Positions 24,839 through 37,000 of a stretch of DNA of 64,000 nucleotides are shown here, piece by piece (position 1 is the stretch's first letter; every line of letters begins with the position of its first letter). The position numbers were made by a program, and so were the translations under genes. A model generated the notes under the pieces. That model saw nothing but the letters and a program-made list of their open reading frames with translations. It ran no database searches and was not told where the DNA came from. The stretch comes from Chaetorhynchus papuensis (taxonomy: Eukaryota > Chordata > Aves > Passeriformes > Rhipiduridae), in the NCBI GenBank assembly GCA_013396525.1, contig VWYX01000408.1, positions 647,519-711,518 on the forward strand, in the 5' to 3' direction.

Positions 24839-25682
24839 TGTTAATTCCAGCTAGAGAACAGGAGGAGGTGAGAATATGTGAGGGAAAAAACATGGAGACA
24901 CCAAGGGCAGTGAAGAAGGAGGGGGAGGGAGGTACTCCTGGCCCCGGAGCCAAGATTCCTCTGCAGGCTGTGGTGATGCAAGTCGTCCCCTTGCAGCCCT
25001 TGGAGGTCCATGCACACATCCACCCACAGCCCCTGGGGGAGGTGCCCACACCAGAGTGGGTGGATGCCTGGAGGAGGCTGTGATCCAGTGGGAGACTTGG
25101 TGGAGAGAGAGGGCCCTGCTTCCAGGCTGGAGCAGCCTGTCCTTGGAGGACTGCACCCTCTGGAGGAGAGACCCACGCCGCAGCAGTTTGGGGAGGACTG
25201 TGTACCCATGGGAGGGACTCATATTGCAGCAGTTCTGGCAGGACTGTCTGCCTCTGGGACTGGAGCCTTGATGAAGAAGTTCATGGAGAATTGTCTTCCG
25301 TGGGAGGGACCCCATGGTGCAGCAGGGGAAGGATTCCTCTCCCTGAGCAGTGGAAGAAGAACTTGGGTGATGAACTGACCAAACCCCCGTCCCCTGTCTC
25401 CCTGCACTGTCGGTGGGAAGGAGGGAGGGAGGGGTTGGAGGGAAAAGGTGTTCTTAACGGCTTATTTTACTTCTCATTATCCTCCTCTGATTTTGTTAGT
25501 AATAAACTCACTTTGTACCTCTAAGTTGAGCCTGTTATGCCCTTGGAGTGTTTTCTCTTGGTCCTTAACTCATGAACCCTTTGTTTAGGTTTTTTTTGTC
25601 TCCTTTGCCCAGCTGTGGCAGGGGAGGGCGAGTGAGCGGCTGTCGTGGGTGCCTGGCATTTGGCCAGCGTCAAACCACGACA
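24839..25682 (+). mobile_element. ERVL-type LTR with internal minisatellite
   Basis: The 3' part has the layout of a common avian ERVL-type LTR: a GATGAACTGACC segment followed by CCCCCGTCCCC, then AATAAA at 25501-25506, then an AGTGAGCGGCTG block and an AACCACGACA end at 25682. The middle (about 24950-25340) holds repeated 30-40 bp segments with GGGAGGGACCC/GGAGCAG cores. The 5' end is uncertain: TG at 24839 is only a candidate, and no target-site duplication was found. Overlapping open frames on both strands (up to 154 codons) come from this GC-rich repeat and are not genes. Confidence 0.75.
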
Positions 25683-26795
25683 AGCTGTTAGACACAAATG
25701 CCTTCCTTACCTTAAAATCCCAATTCAAACATGCTGCTGCCTTATGCCCAGCGATTCCTCTTCACTGTCATACTCTTGCTCAGCAGGAAGGCAGGAAAGA
25801 CGTGCTTACAAGAGTTAGAAGCAAAGTGGACAAGTTAGGATAGGACTTGTCCAATCTAAGTCAATCTAATGTTTAATTAAGAATTAATTTTGATCTAAAG
25901 ATCAAAAGCAAAAAATAAGTCAGCACTTCCGATACAAAGATGGATCTGTGAATTTTTCCCTTTTACTATTCACTGTGATAAACATGTTGCATACATACAT
26001 GTGCAAGTGTTCTGAACACTATTTAATACCTATTAGTTCTCTTCCCCACTGGTCATACGATTTTAATCACCTTGCAATTCCAAGCAGAAAACCAAGCACT
26101 TCTCAAATTTTGGTACAAAAATAATCTTAACCTACATAATCTAACATAATGCAGTCAAAAGGATGTGGAATCACAACACTGCAGAAAGTTAATTGAAAAT
26201 TAATTCTTTCATCCTGCATTTTTTAGCAATGTACTAGGGGTGGTACAGACGCACAAACCAGAGTTTCCTTGTAATTAGCCAGAATAAAAAATTCTGTGTT
26301 AGCACATCCAAACATCCAGGTTACAGAAGGTATTTCAAAAGACCAACTTAAAAAACACATTTGCCAGAGAAAGCTTCAGCAAAGAAAAAATGTATTCCAC
26401 ATATTTGCCAGGAAAAAGACGCAGCTTTTTTACCATTACAGCAAATACTTTTTTTTATAGAAGAGCTGACTAAAAGCAATCATAGAAACTCCATAGAAAC
26501 TCCATTCAAACTAAACCTGCATGTGGAAATAAGTATTTTTATGATGTTGAACTCCTTGAGTGATAAGATACCAAATGAGGAGAAAACTGTATTTGATGGC
26601 TTCAATGTAGCTGTACAGTGCATGAACAACAGAACTGTACTCTTAGGGATTGCTGTCACCCTGTTTTAAGATACATGATTTGAAACCACAAACATTTTCA
26701 GAAGCAATAGGAAATTCAGTTCTTTTTCAAACTGCATATATGAAGCTTTCATTTTCAGTGAAAAAGTCTTTCATGAAGGCTGTGATCCATGTGGA
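25683..26795. other. Intergenic DNA, no gene seen
   Basis: AT-rich. The 102-codon frame at 26361-26669 has no splice context or recognised domain and is probably chance. Confidence 0.4.
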
Positions 26796-28860
26796 CAGAA
26801 TCCCAGAATCATTAAGGTTGGAAAAGACCTCCAAGATCCAACCTTTGACCTTGTCGACCAGACCAGAGCACTGAGTGCCATGTCCAGTTGAGCACCTTCA
26901 GGAATGGGGACTCCACCATCTCCCTGCACAGCCCCTTCCAATGTCTGACAGTCCTTTCAGTCAAGGAATTCCTTCCTCCTGATGTCCAGCCTGAACCTCC
27001 CCTGGCACAGCTTGAGGCCGTTTTCTCTTGTCCTGTCACTTGCTCCCTGGGAGCAGAGCCTGACCCCCCTGGCTGCACCCTCCTGTCAGGGAGGTGTGCA
27101 GAGCCAGAAGGTCCCCCCTGAGCCTCCTTTTCTCCAGGCTGAGTCCCCCCAGCTCCCTCAGCTGCTCCTCATAGGAAATACTCTCTAGACCCTTCCCCAG
27201 TTCTGCTGCCCTTCTCTGGACAGGCTCCAGCACCAAAATGTCTCTTGCTGTGACAGGCGCAGAACTGGACACAGCACTCGAGGTGTGGCCTCACCAGTGC
27301 CCAGCACAGACAGACAATCACTGCCCTTGTCCAGCTACACTATTTTTGATACCAACTCAGGTGCCATTGTCCGCCTTGGCTGCCTGGGCACTCCTGGGCT
27401 CAGGTTCAGCCGCTGTGGACCAGAATCCCACACACTCTTCCCCCAGCCTGTAACACTGCATGGGATTGTGACCCAAATGTAGGACCCGGCACTCCACCTT
27501 ATTGAACCTCAGCCCATTTATCCAGCCTTTCCTGATTCCTCTGCAGAGCCTTTCTGCCCTCCAGCAGATCAGCACTCCCACCCAACTTGGTGGTGCCTTT
27601 GAAATGACTGAGGGTACACTGGACCTTCTCATCCAGATAAAGGATGCTTGGAGCAAGATGTTCTGCCCTGGAATGTGGTCAAGCAACTTGGACAATGCCT
27701 ATTTACAAGGCTATCAGTGGTGGACTGAGAGGGGCTCATGTGCTGCTTTTGGTGTTGAATTAACCTAAAACCAGCATTACACATCAATCCCAAATTAATA
27801 TCCTGATGGTGAAGCAAAGATTTGGCAGATAAGCTGCTAAGCTACCTGGAGACAGATGACTGGCAGTCAATCACTTTAAACTATGAAAGTCCAGTCCCAC
27901 TTCCAAATGGCAGGTTCTCCTAACATATCCCTTCTTGGAGTTTGTACGGAGACTCCTTCTTTGAGTGGAGACACCCTCCAAAATTACTCCTCGAGACTGA
28001 GTGAACATTTGCCCCAAGCTGTTGTATGGGTGAGTTACATCAACCTTTACTTAATATTACCGTTTTTTGCTAGTTTTGATACAATTGTTTTAATATGATT
28101 GCTTTGATATAGTGCACTATCCTATCCTATGCTATACTATACTAGTAGTTTTAGCTTCTATACCTGTGTAGTAATTAATTCTGATTAAGACCTTTTGTCT
28201 AATAATTTATCATAATAAATAATTAATTTTTTAATAAATATATCTCATTTGCCATCCTTATTCTGCAGGACAAAGTTGTACAAAGGTTCAATAACACGTC
28301 TATAATTCCTTAGACTTAAGTCACTGACAGTTTGGGACTAAGACTGGATCCAGCTGCCGCCGGGCTCCACTCCGAGGAGTTTAGAAAGTACAGGGTCCTT
28401 TCTGGACCTTGTGACTGAGTGGGAGCTTCTCTACTAAACTTTATCTGAAGTTTCCACTCCACCCATGACAGTATTAAACAGGACTGGCCCCAATACTGAG
28501 CCTTGGAGAACTCCGCTAGTGACCAGCTGCCAACTGGATCTAACTCCATTCAGCACCACTCCCTTGGCCCAGCCATCCATCCAGTTTATAACCAAATGAA
28601 GATGCACCTGTCCAAACCATGAGCTGCCAGCTTCTCCAGGAGAATGCTGTGAGAGACAGTATCAAAGGCCTTGCTGAAGTCTTGATAGACATATCCACAA
28701 CCTTTTCCCTCATCTAATAGGTGGGTCATCCGGTCGAAAAATGAGATCTTGTTTGTCAAGCAGGACCTGTCTTTCCTAAATCCATGCTGGCTGGGCCTGA
28801 TCCCTAGGTTGTTCTGTATGTGCCATGTGATGGTACTCAATAAGATTTATGACAGTGTCA
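26796..28860 (-). mobile_element. CR1 element, 5'-truncated, split by an LTR
   Basis: On the minus strand, 28860-28466 encodes CR1 reverse transcriptase (motifs SQHGFRKDRSCLTN and DFSKAFDTVSH, ending near a GPVLFNTVMG-like stretch). The stretch 27645-26796 continues the same reading order: TKLGG-like remnant, RFNKVECRVLHLGH, YEEQLRELGGLSLEKRRLRG, then the CR1 3' untranslated end. The two parts would be almost adjacent in an intact CR1, so the roughly 0.8 kb between them is an insertion. Frameshifts show it is dead. Confidence 0.9.
27645..28465 (+). mobile_element. LTR nested inside the CR1 copy
   Basis: About 820 bp interrupts the CR1 at 26.8-28.9 kb. Its content resembles avian class I LTRs: a CACTATCCTATCCTATGC block followed by TATACTATACTAG (about 28115-28146), AATAAA motifs near 28215 and 28235, then a GGACTAAGACTGGATCCAGC block and a CCTTGTGACTGAGTGGGAG block near the right end. 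This reads in plus orientation. The exact ends and duplication could not be fixed. The bounds are set by where CR1 similarity stops. Confidence 0.65.
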
Positions 28861-29463
28861 AAAATCATTAAATGGTTTTAAGACTAAAGCCATCAGCTTC
28901 TAGAACACTGAGTTGATTACAACAGGATACACTTAGAAGATATGAACATCATCTAGACTGAGTACTGCTATAAAAAATGACAGGAGGAACATACATGTGA
29001 AATCAGTCAAGGGCTACATTACCAAGATAGTAGCTAAACTCCTGTGATCTTAACACCTTTGAAAATCTTTTACTTTTTTTGATTGCAAGGGATGTTGTGC
29101 TGTTACTTAGATTAAAAAGCACTCACCATGTTACACTATACCTGCATCTGCTGACTGCTGCTTTTGCATTAACATTGATCCAACACTGACACTCAATAAA
29201 ACCATTCTGCCATTTCTTGCAAAAAGCCATTCAGCTGATCGGTACTGATGGTACAGACAGCTCCACCCACCTGGCTTCAGCTGAGAAAGAAATAATGAAA
29301 GCAAACAATGTGAGAGAATAAACAACATAGTGTATTTTACTGTAGTGAATTCTTACAGAATTAAAAAATCTAAATGTATTATCACATACAGCATTAGATG
29401 CAGCTGCAGCTGAACCCCAGTTGACTACTTGGATCTGGTTATCTTTTCTCCACAAAGATGACT
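28861..29463. other. Intergenic spacer between two CR1 copies
   Basis: No gene or repeat recognised. Slightly AT-rich single-copy-looking DNA. Confidence 0.35.
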
Positions 29464-30420
29464 TACAGAATCACAGAATATCCTGGGTTGGAAGGAACCC
29501 ACAAGGATCATTGAATCCAATTCCTGGCCCTCCACACACACCCCAACAATCCCACCCTGTACCTGAGAGCATTGTCCAAATGCTCCTTGAGCTCTGTCAG
29601 CCTTGGGGCGGTGAGCACTGCCCTGGGGAGCCTGTTCCAGTGCCTGACCATCTTCTGGGGGAAGAACTTTTTTCCTAATACCCAACCCAAACATCCCTTG
29701 ATACAGTGTCATGCAGTTCCCTTGGGTCCTGTCACTGGTCACAGAGAGCAGAGATCACTACCTGCCCCTCCACTGCCCTTCACGAGGATGTTGAAGAGCT
29801 CAGTGAAGTCTCCCCTCAGTCTCCTCTTCTCCAGCCTGAACAAACCAAATGCCCTCAGCCACTCCTCATAAAACTTCCCCTCCAGACCCTTCAACATCTT
29901 CGTAGCCTCCTTTGCACACTCTTTCATAGCTTTATATCTTATATTGTGGTGTGGCACACCAAAGTGCCCCCAGCACTCGAGGTGAGGCCGCCCCAATGCA
30001 GAGCAGAGTGGGACAATCCCCTCCCTGGCCTGGCTGGCGATGCTGGGCCTGATGCCCCCAGGACAGGGATGTCCCTCCTGGCTGCCAGGGCACTGCTGAC
30101 TCAGATCCAACTGGCCATTGACCAGACCCCCCGGTCCCTTTATGTGGTGCTGCTTCCTAGCTTCCCCTCAGTCAGTCCATGCATCCAGGTTTGCCCCATC
30201 CGAGGTGGAGAATACAGCACTTGCCCATGTTAAACTTCATACAGTTGGTGATTGCTCAGCCCTCTAATTTGTCCAGGGTCTGCCTTCAAGGGTGTCAACA
30301 GCTCTTCCCAATTTAGTATCAATCATAAACTTGCTTATTATCCCTTGGAGTCCTGCATCCAAATTGTTTATGAAGATGTTGAAGAGAGCCTGCTGAACTC
30401 CCACTAGTGACCAGACTTCT
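29464..30420 (-). mobile_element. CR1 element, 5'-truncated
   Basis: On the plus strand it begins with ACAGAATCACAGAATATCCT, the complement of a CR1 3' end. On the minus strand it reads through RHWNRLPRAVLTAPRLTELK, YEEWLRAFGLFRLEKRRLRG and SIASQAREGIVPLCSALGRP, all CR1 ORF2 C-terminal landmarks, and continues to about 30420. Several frame changes make it non-functional. Confidence 0.88.
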
Positions 30421-30610
30421 TCTGCTGCTACTGTTTTTTAAACTCCCTAGCTCTAATATTGCCCAGTTTAATTTTCTCCACTCCTTGCTACTACATAAAA
30501 AACTGACATACTGGTAAAGGATAAACAAACTAATAATCTGGTAACATTTACTGTAGTGTCATCTTTGGAGGGAACATCTGGGAAACACAAAGTTATAGAT
30601 TTTAAACTAG

Positions 30611-31606
30611 TGTAGTGTCTTGCTTTAAAAGACAGGTCTCTGCCAAGGAAGGTGGGGACCTTCCTGGAATGGGGAATATGACCCCCTTCCCTCCAAACTA
30701 CTGTAACTTCGAAATTATGGGGTTTTCAGGCAAAGATATGGGAAAAGGAATAACAGTTCTTTACTAATATATATATTTAAACACATATATATATTTATAT
30801 ATAAATAACAAGACAAGCAAACAACAACAACGGCAGCAACAACAAAGCAAAAGAGCAAACCCAATAACCAGTCTCTTCCCGCTCTTGAAGCACTTTCCCC
30901 TTCGGTGCAGTTCGGCTCACGGCCGGCAGGGGCGCTGCTGGATCCCGGCCGGGGAGGGCGGGTGCGATGATTCCCCCGCGCCTGCAGGGGGCGCTGTGGC
31001 ACGAGCGCGGAGATTTCTCCACGCGGTAATGGCGGCTTGGCTGAGCTGGGAGGCCACGGGGGGCAGCAGGTCACGATTGCTGGCCTACCGCGCAGAGCTG
31101 GCCCGCACGGAGACATCCCAGACTTTGGTTCCGGACCCCCCAACCGGCCAGGAAACAAAAAAGTTAAACAGACTTGCAGTGCCGGAAACCGCAGTAGACC
31201 AGGATCTCGGAGTCCAACACACAGGAGTGGCCGCGGCAACGCGCCGCGGGCAGAGGGTCCGGCGGGAGCCGGTCCCGGTGTTTCGGCACCATACGCACTG
31301 GTTCTGAGCTCCGAGCGGCCAGGCGGCAGGGAAGCAAGCAGACACCTCCTTCCTCCCCCGAACCCGGAAACAGGACCTAGCAAACCCCCCCCCCCCCTTC
31401 GGGTAGCCCTCTCACTTTTTTCCAGGCAGTATCACCAGCAACCTGCCCCCCCCCCCTTGCCAGGGCCATTTCAGTGCAATGTTCCGACACCCAGCTACAT
31501 CTAACTGCCCCACTTCACTCTCAGGCAGCGCTCTCCCCCTGCACTGTCCTTCCAGATAGCAGATGGGAGAAAATTTCACTGAAAAAAACAAAACCAGAAC
31601 ATGTGG
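30611..31606 (-). mobile_element. GC-rich solo LTR, probable ERVL type, minus orientation
   Basis: The element at 30616-31601 reads TGTTCTGG... to ...AAGCAAGACA on the minus strand. Its right part (minus sense) has GGGAAGGGGGTCATATTC and CTTGGCAGAGACCTGTCTTT blocks typical of a common avian LTR family. Flanking 5-mers TGTAG (30611-30615) and TGTGG (31602-31606) differ at one base and may be the decayed target-site duplication. The central 500 bp (30880-31400) is CpG-rich, with C-runs near 31387 and 31449. The 222-codon minus frame and 155-codon plus frame inside it are chance openings in GC-rich DNA. Confidence 0.72.
30756..30860. repeat. (TA)n and (CAA)n simple-sequence tracts
   Basis: Alternating TA runs at about 30766-30806 are followed by CAA-type repeats at 30818-30850, within the minus-strand LTR. 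Confidence 0.75.
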
Positions 31607-31982
31607 GGAAAGTAAGGAAGGAAATAAAAACTTGTAATCATTCTTCATTTTTCTGTTAACATCAAAAATGGAAATAAATTACTTCTAGTAACCTTTGAAC
31701 CACACTAAGTAATGGGATCAAGTTCATGGAAGAAAATAACAATGAAAGCACAATCTGACCTGTACAACTACCGTAAGAAACTCAAAATGCTGAAACTGGC
31801 AGAGGCTGCAGAGCTTCTGTGATGCACATACATGAAGAACTTGTTACCTAAACTCCAGTGTACTCTGGTCATTATATGGATATTGTAAACCCTTAAAGCT
31901 TGTACCTCCTGCAGCAATCAGCCCAACAAAGGTCTGCTCTCGTCTCTCCAGCTGGCATGATTTGCACAGAAATAACTTCACA
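31607..31982. other. Spacer between two LTRs
   Basis: No gene or repeat recognised. Confidence 0.3.
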
Positions 31983-32581
31983 CATACTGTGATAAATAGA
32001 TGCTATAATGTTGGCTTTCTGCAAATATTAAAATGAGTGATGTTAAAGTAGCTTTTGTAAACAGTAGCTTTGTCACGAATAGATGCTATATGTAAAATAT
32101 GCTATATAAGGTAGCTTTGTTGTGAAGATGTAGTTTTCTTAATACTTTTTTATTTTAACCAAAAAGAAAAAAAGCTTAGAAATAGCTATGGAGTATTCGC
32201 CTGGACCCCTAATACTGGCATATCAACAGATACGATAATATGCGTCGCCACAACGATCTGCTGGGGCGAGATATCTGCTGGGGGCGAGACGGGGGTTTGA
32301 ATATGCATCGCCAAAAAGCAACGATCTGCTGATTCCGGGAACCACCTGAAGCAAGATTCCATCCTAAATATTTACTGGAAAGAGTTTTGAATATGTATAG
32401 TTGTTTATGAATGTGTAATACTCCAGGTGTATGTAAAGGAGTGCATCTCAGACAGCAGGTGTGCTCTTGGCTGAGGGCCAAAAGCACCCAGTGCTGCTAC
32501 TTTTGCTTTATTATCTCTTATTGTCCTTTATTAAAATTTTTCAATCCTAACAGGAGAGTGGACCGTGTTTTTCACACATAC
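31983..32581 (+). mobile_element. Solo LTR with 5-bp TSD (family A, copy 1)
   Basis: A 589-bp element at 31988-32576 starts TGTGATAAATAG and ends TTTTTCACA. It is flanked by the perfect direct repeat CATAC (31983-31987 and 32577-32581). It shares its start, a TTGGCTTTCTGCAAAT block, a CAGGTGTGCTCTTGGCTGAG block, and a TAACAGGAGAGTG end block with the LTR at 50775-51395. A TTTATTAAAA-type poly(A) area precedes the end. The middle 150-200 bp differs between the two copies. No internal viral sequence remains. Confidence 0.88.
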
Positions 32582-33399
32582 CAAAGCACCTACTGGAATC
32601 CTGCTTGATGTTCACAAGCCTGAATTCAAAGTTTTCAGGATGTCTTCTGTACACGATAACTGAAGAGCCACAAAAGCTTTTGGTGATGCTAACTATTGTG
32701 TCTCATGAAGGTGGCACGCTTGTTCTCATTTCTTTCCCACGCTTGGTGTAGTTTTCAGCACACTACAGAAAATCCAGGATGACTAAAAAACGCCTTTATA
32801 GGAGGATTTACTGGGCCACTACTGCCAGATGATGTTTCATTAAAGGTGTGTAACTTAATGAGAATTTTAAAATCATAGCTCTGCCTTGTTTCATAGATAC
32901 TATGCTAAATTTAGATAACTAAAGAAATTATTTGACTGTTTTATTCCAGTACAATAATTCTACCCATGCCAATTTATCCCTTTTCTGTTGCCCACCTGAC
33001 AATAGCAACTTGCTATTTTCCCTTGACCACAGCTGCCAGAGCATCCTGACTCCGTTATATTGCACCTGCCTTCCAGCTACAGTATCTTCCAGATCTTCCA
33101 GTCAGTAAATTGAATCCATGAAGTAGTTTCAGCTTCCTTTCACAAGGCAGCGTAAAAACATTCTTCCATTCCTACCAAGAAAATGGAAAATAATTCAGGA
33201 TTTGTGGAACTATAGTCATATTCAAGTTTCATTGATGAATTTACAGAACATATTCTGTCCATAATAACTGAACATAATTTTGCCATAATTTGGAATAAAT
33301 AATGTAATTATGTATTCAAAAAGCAAACACTGCTATCACCCTTCCAAAACCAAAACCACAGGAGAGTTCAGAGTAAATCTCAGTAGTTCCAATGCATTT
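32582..33399. other. Intergenic spacer between LTRs
   Basis: No gene, RNA or repeat recognised in about 0.8 kb. Confidence 0.35.
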
Positions 33400-34048
33400 G
33401 TCAATGTGATAACTGAGTGACTGATTCGCATATAGGATTTTAACATTTATAAGTGGTGATGTACTATGTAGAAATAGTGTTAAGGTAAAATGTAGTTAAG
33501 TAGAAACGAGATTAAGGTAAATTGTAACTTCGAAATAGTTGTAATATGATAAGAAATGTATTAATAAACACATGGTAGTAAATGTCTTTTGAGTTGAGAA
33601 ACTACAGAGCCAGGATCCAAGGTATCTTAGAGAAACAAAGAATATAAACCGTATGCATCCCAGGAAGTCGGTTATCTCATCAAAACTCACACCTCCCAAG
33701 GAACTCAGCTACAAATTAGGCTGGAGACTAAGGAGGAGGGGAGGCACCGGAGAGAGGGTGTCCCTCTTCAATTCTAAAGTTATTCAGAGGACGGAAGCTG
33801 CGCCGTGCCGGCGAAAGGGGACAGAGACCGGAGAAGGGGGATAGTTGAGTGAAGTGTAAATTACTTTCTGGGCTTAATGAATATGCAACAGTTTAAGAGA
33901 GTACTTAAGTCCACAGTAAAATGAATGGAGGTCGCCTCTGGCAATATTACCAAGCGTCCCAGCGCTGTGATATGCCTTTGTTCTACTAATATATATTCAA
34001 TGTTATTTTGCTATAAATTTAGCTCCTGAATTCATTTCCTTCAGTCAA
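33400..34048 (+). mobile_element. Solo LTR with 5-bp TSD
   Basis: A 639-bp element at 33405-34043 starts TGTGATAACTGAG and ends ATTTCCTTCA. It is flanked by the perfect 5-bp repeat GTCAA (33400-33404 and 34044-34048). Late in the element come AGAGAGTACTTAAG (a decayed TATA position), then AATATTACCAAGCGTCCCAG, then an ACTAATATATATTCAATG block, an arrangement I associate with avian class I LTRs. Repeated GATTAAGGTAAA/GTTAAGGTAAAA motifs lie near 33480-33520. A GC-rich segment occupies 33730-33840. Confidence 0.8.
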
Positions 34049-37000
34049 CTACGGCTAAAATAGTAGCATTACTTCTTACTCCATTGTCAGAACAAAGCAT
34101 TCATACTCTGTGTTTTGGTTGCGTAAATACCAGGGAGAGTCTGACATCCGCAGTCACATTAAGGTAAGTATGTACCAATGTCCTGTGAACTGACAGAGCA
34201 TTGACGGGTACTTGCCTTTTTCCAGTTTCTAGAAAATTTCCCCCAACCATTAAGAAGTCATTTAAACCCAGCTGTTTTCTTTTCCCCTACCTCTATTTTC
34301 AAGCCTGAAAGATGCTGTTTTTCAGGACAGAAGATTGCCTTTTACCAGCTCGGAAGAGAGAACCTCTAGGACTTTTTCACTATGAAAAATTCATGCCACT
34401 CTCCTGGTACATTGCATCAGGAGTTCTAAGAGCTTTTCCCTTGGGACTACAAATCCTTGGCCAGGCAAGGCTCTTTCATTTAGGAGAGTTCTAAGCACTT
34501 ATCCTTCTCTCCAAATCTAATGTAAATGAATATGGTAAAAACTTCATGGTGTCAATCAGCTTCAATCTAGAAAAGCAGATGCACTTTGAAGGCTTCTTTA
34601 TGTTTAAAAATGTGGTTTCTCAGGGAGTGAGCTCTCCAGATTTTTTTTAGTCCTGAACTTTTTCCTTCTGTATTAAATTTATTTCAACATACCTTTATAA
34701 GCACATGTTCCAGATATGAAATATATAAGGATATATATTGTACCACTTCAAGTTGTTTTATACCTCAAATATTTGGTTTTGATAAATATAAAATTAAAAT
34801 GAGACTTCAAAAGTAGCACAGAACATCATAACCTCAGTAGAGTGCTTCAGTATTCACTGCTTCCTTCCTCAGCTAGAGATGGGCACAAGACAGATGTGTC
34901 TTCCAAAACCAATGTTATCTGGTAACCCCTCCTTGGTGAAAGGCCAGTGGAATACAACCTGAGTTTTGGACTCAAAAAGGAGATCAAAATCAGGCCTTGT
35001 TTTTAGAAGAAGAAAACACAAGGAGCTGGTTGTATCAGAAAAATCATTGATTCTGATCAGACTTTGATGCACTGTTAAAAACTTCACAGTCTTTGAAAAA
35101 AAAACCCTACTGTGACATACTCAAGCTAACTTTCTTCAGAGGCCATCAAAATTCCTTTAGAACATCCTTATGAAGAAACTCCTTGAATTTTTGATGACCT
35201 TTTGGATAGAATGACATACCCAGCATTTATGAGTTTATTAAGAGTCCCTGAAGAGCTGTGCTTAAAAAATACATTATACAAAAAGAAATCCCTCTTTAGA
35301 CTAAAGACTCTGCACTATTCAGGTAGATACAGTACAAAACCTTTAGCAAACCTGAGTATCTTTTCAAAAGCCTTAATTGTCACAGAAGAAAAATCAATTA
35401 CACTGTAACCAAGAACTATGTAGGGAAAAAATATGGGTATTTACACCCCATATATTCTGTTAAGAGCCATAGTCTATTAAGTAGTTCTGTTAAGAACTAG
35501 TCACCTAGTATTTCCTGTTGACTTCCACAAGATGCAAAGATCTTGCAATCCAGTAGCATAACCCAGCATCACCATACCTATTAAATAAGACCTTTTCCTT
35601 ATATTCCACTTGCCGTACCTGCAATTACTCAGACAGAAAATGGATGACAGTACTGAGATCACATCATAGAACACATCTATTAATGGTCAGATTCAAACAA
35701 GACCAAATACAAGGAAACACACTGGTCCTCTCATTAAAATTAAATAACTTGTAAGCAGGAAAGTTAGAATGGAAAGTATTCACTCTGAGATACTGCTACG
35801 CTACAATTAAAAGCTGCAAGTTAGGATGATCCTTATGATATGCTTTGGTATTGGTCAAAGCAGAACATGCATTACTGCAAGCAGTAAATACCAACCCTAA
35901 CAAACATTAACCTTTATTATTAGTAACTAATGATAATAAAAGTGTATTTATACACTGTGCCCTTCCTATTTCCTGAATTAAAGTTGAAAATTACTCTTTA
36001 CAATTTAATTGGTAAATAGCATTTGAAAAGGTTCAAACTACAGTGTTTAAATAGGACCAGCCCTCGAAGAGTTTGCCTGCGTAGTCCCTTGGAATTTGAA
36101 CTCCTTCATCTCTTCATCTATGTACTTACTTGAGAGGGAAGGACTCTTTTCCCAGGACTGTAAAATGTAATTTCTCTAGTCTATGAAGAAAATACTTTTA
36201 GAATCCTTGAAATCAGTGTTTATTTTTAACTTCAGTGGCTGAGGAAAAGAAGGATCACTGGTAAAATTGCAAATCTTGTAATAGGTTTACAGCATCCCAA
36301 GAACAGTAACCCATAAAACAAAACTAGATAATAAACGAAGATACTTTCCTATTTTTATAAAGAAACACAGACTAGTTAAGGTCAAATCACTGCAACGACT
36401 TAAGACACCTATTGAACAGGTGGGAATTCTCCAGATGGACATTCCAGGTTGACTAAAGAAACTGCTTGCTTAGGCAAAAACTCAAACAACATATTTTCAA
36501 TGTTGCTTTTATGAGATCTGAAGAAACAAAATGGAGTACAGATCTGAAGGAGAAAGAAAAGACAACTGAGGCATTCATCTACACAAAAAAAATCAAAGAT
36601 TACCTACACTAAATCTAAGAAAAATTCCCAAGCAAAACCTTACTTAACAGAACATTAAAGGTTACATACCCCATTATCTTTTCATCAGAATTACATGTTT
36701 TTTCAGGGTTTTTTTGTTGGTTTGGAAGTTCCAGGGTAGAGAAGATGTGAAAGATGCACCTGCTGCATTTCAAGGGACAATGGTAGCCCCATAATATGAT
36801 TCCCCCTCTTCTTTTTTCTTTTCACATTAGCTATTTCAATAGTCTCTGTTCATTCATTTCAGGAATGACACAGGAATTATAAGATTATAAATCTTCATTT
36901 CAAAATTATCAGTATAAGGAACACAGAAGTACATTACATAGTATCTGATCCCAAATGAGGCATGTGGAATTAAAGGGTATGAAAACATTAGTTAATGTAA

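Noticed and set aside
30715..31383. 222-codon minus-strand open frame, rich in Pro, Gly and Arg
   Set aside because: It lies in the GC-rich core of an LTR, overlaps open frames on the other strand, and has no domain or splice context.
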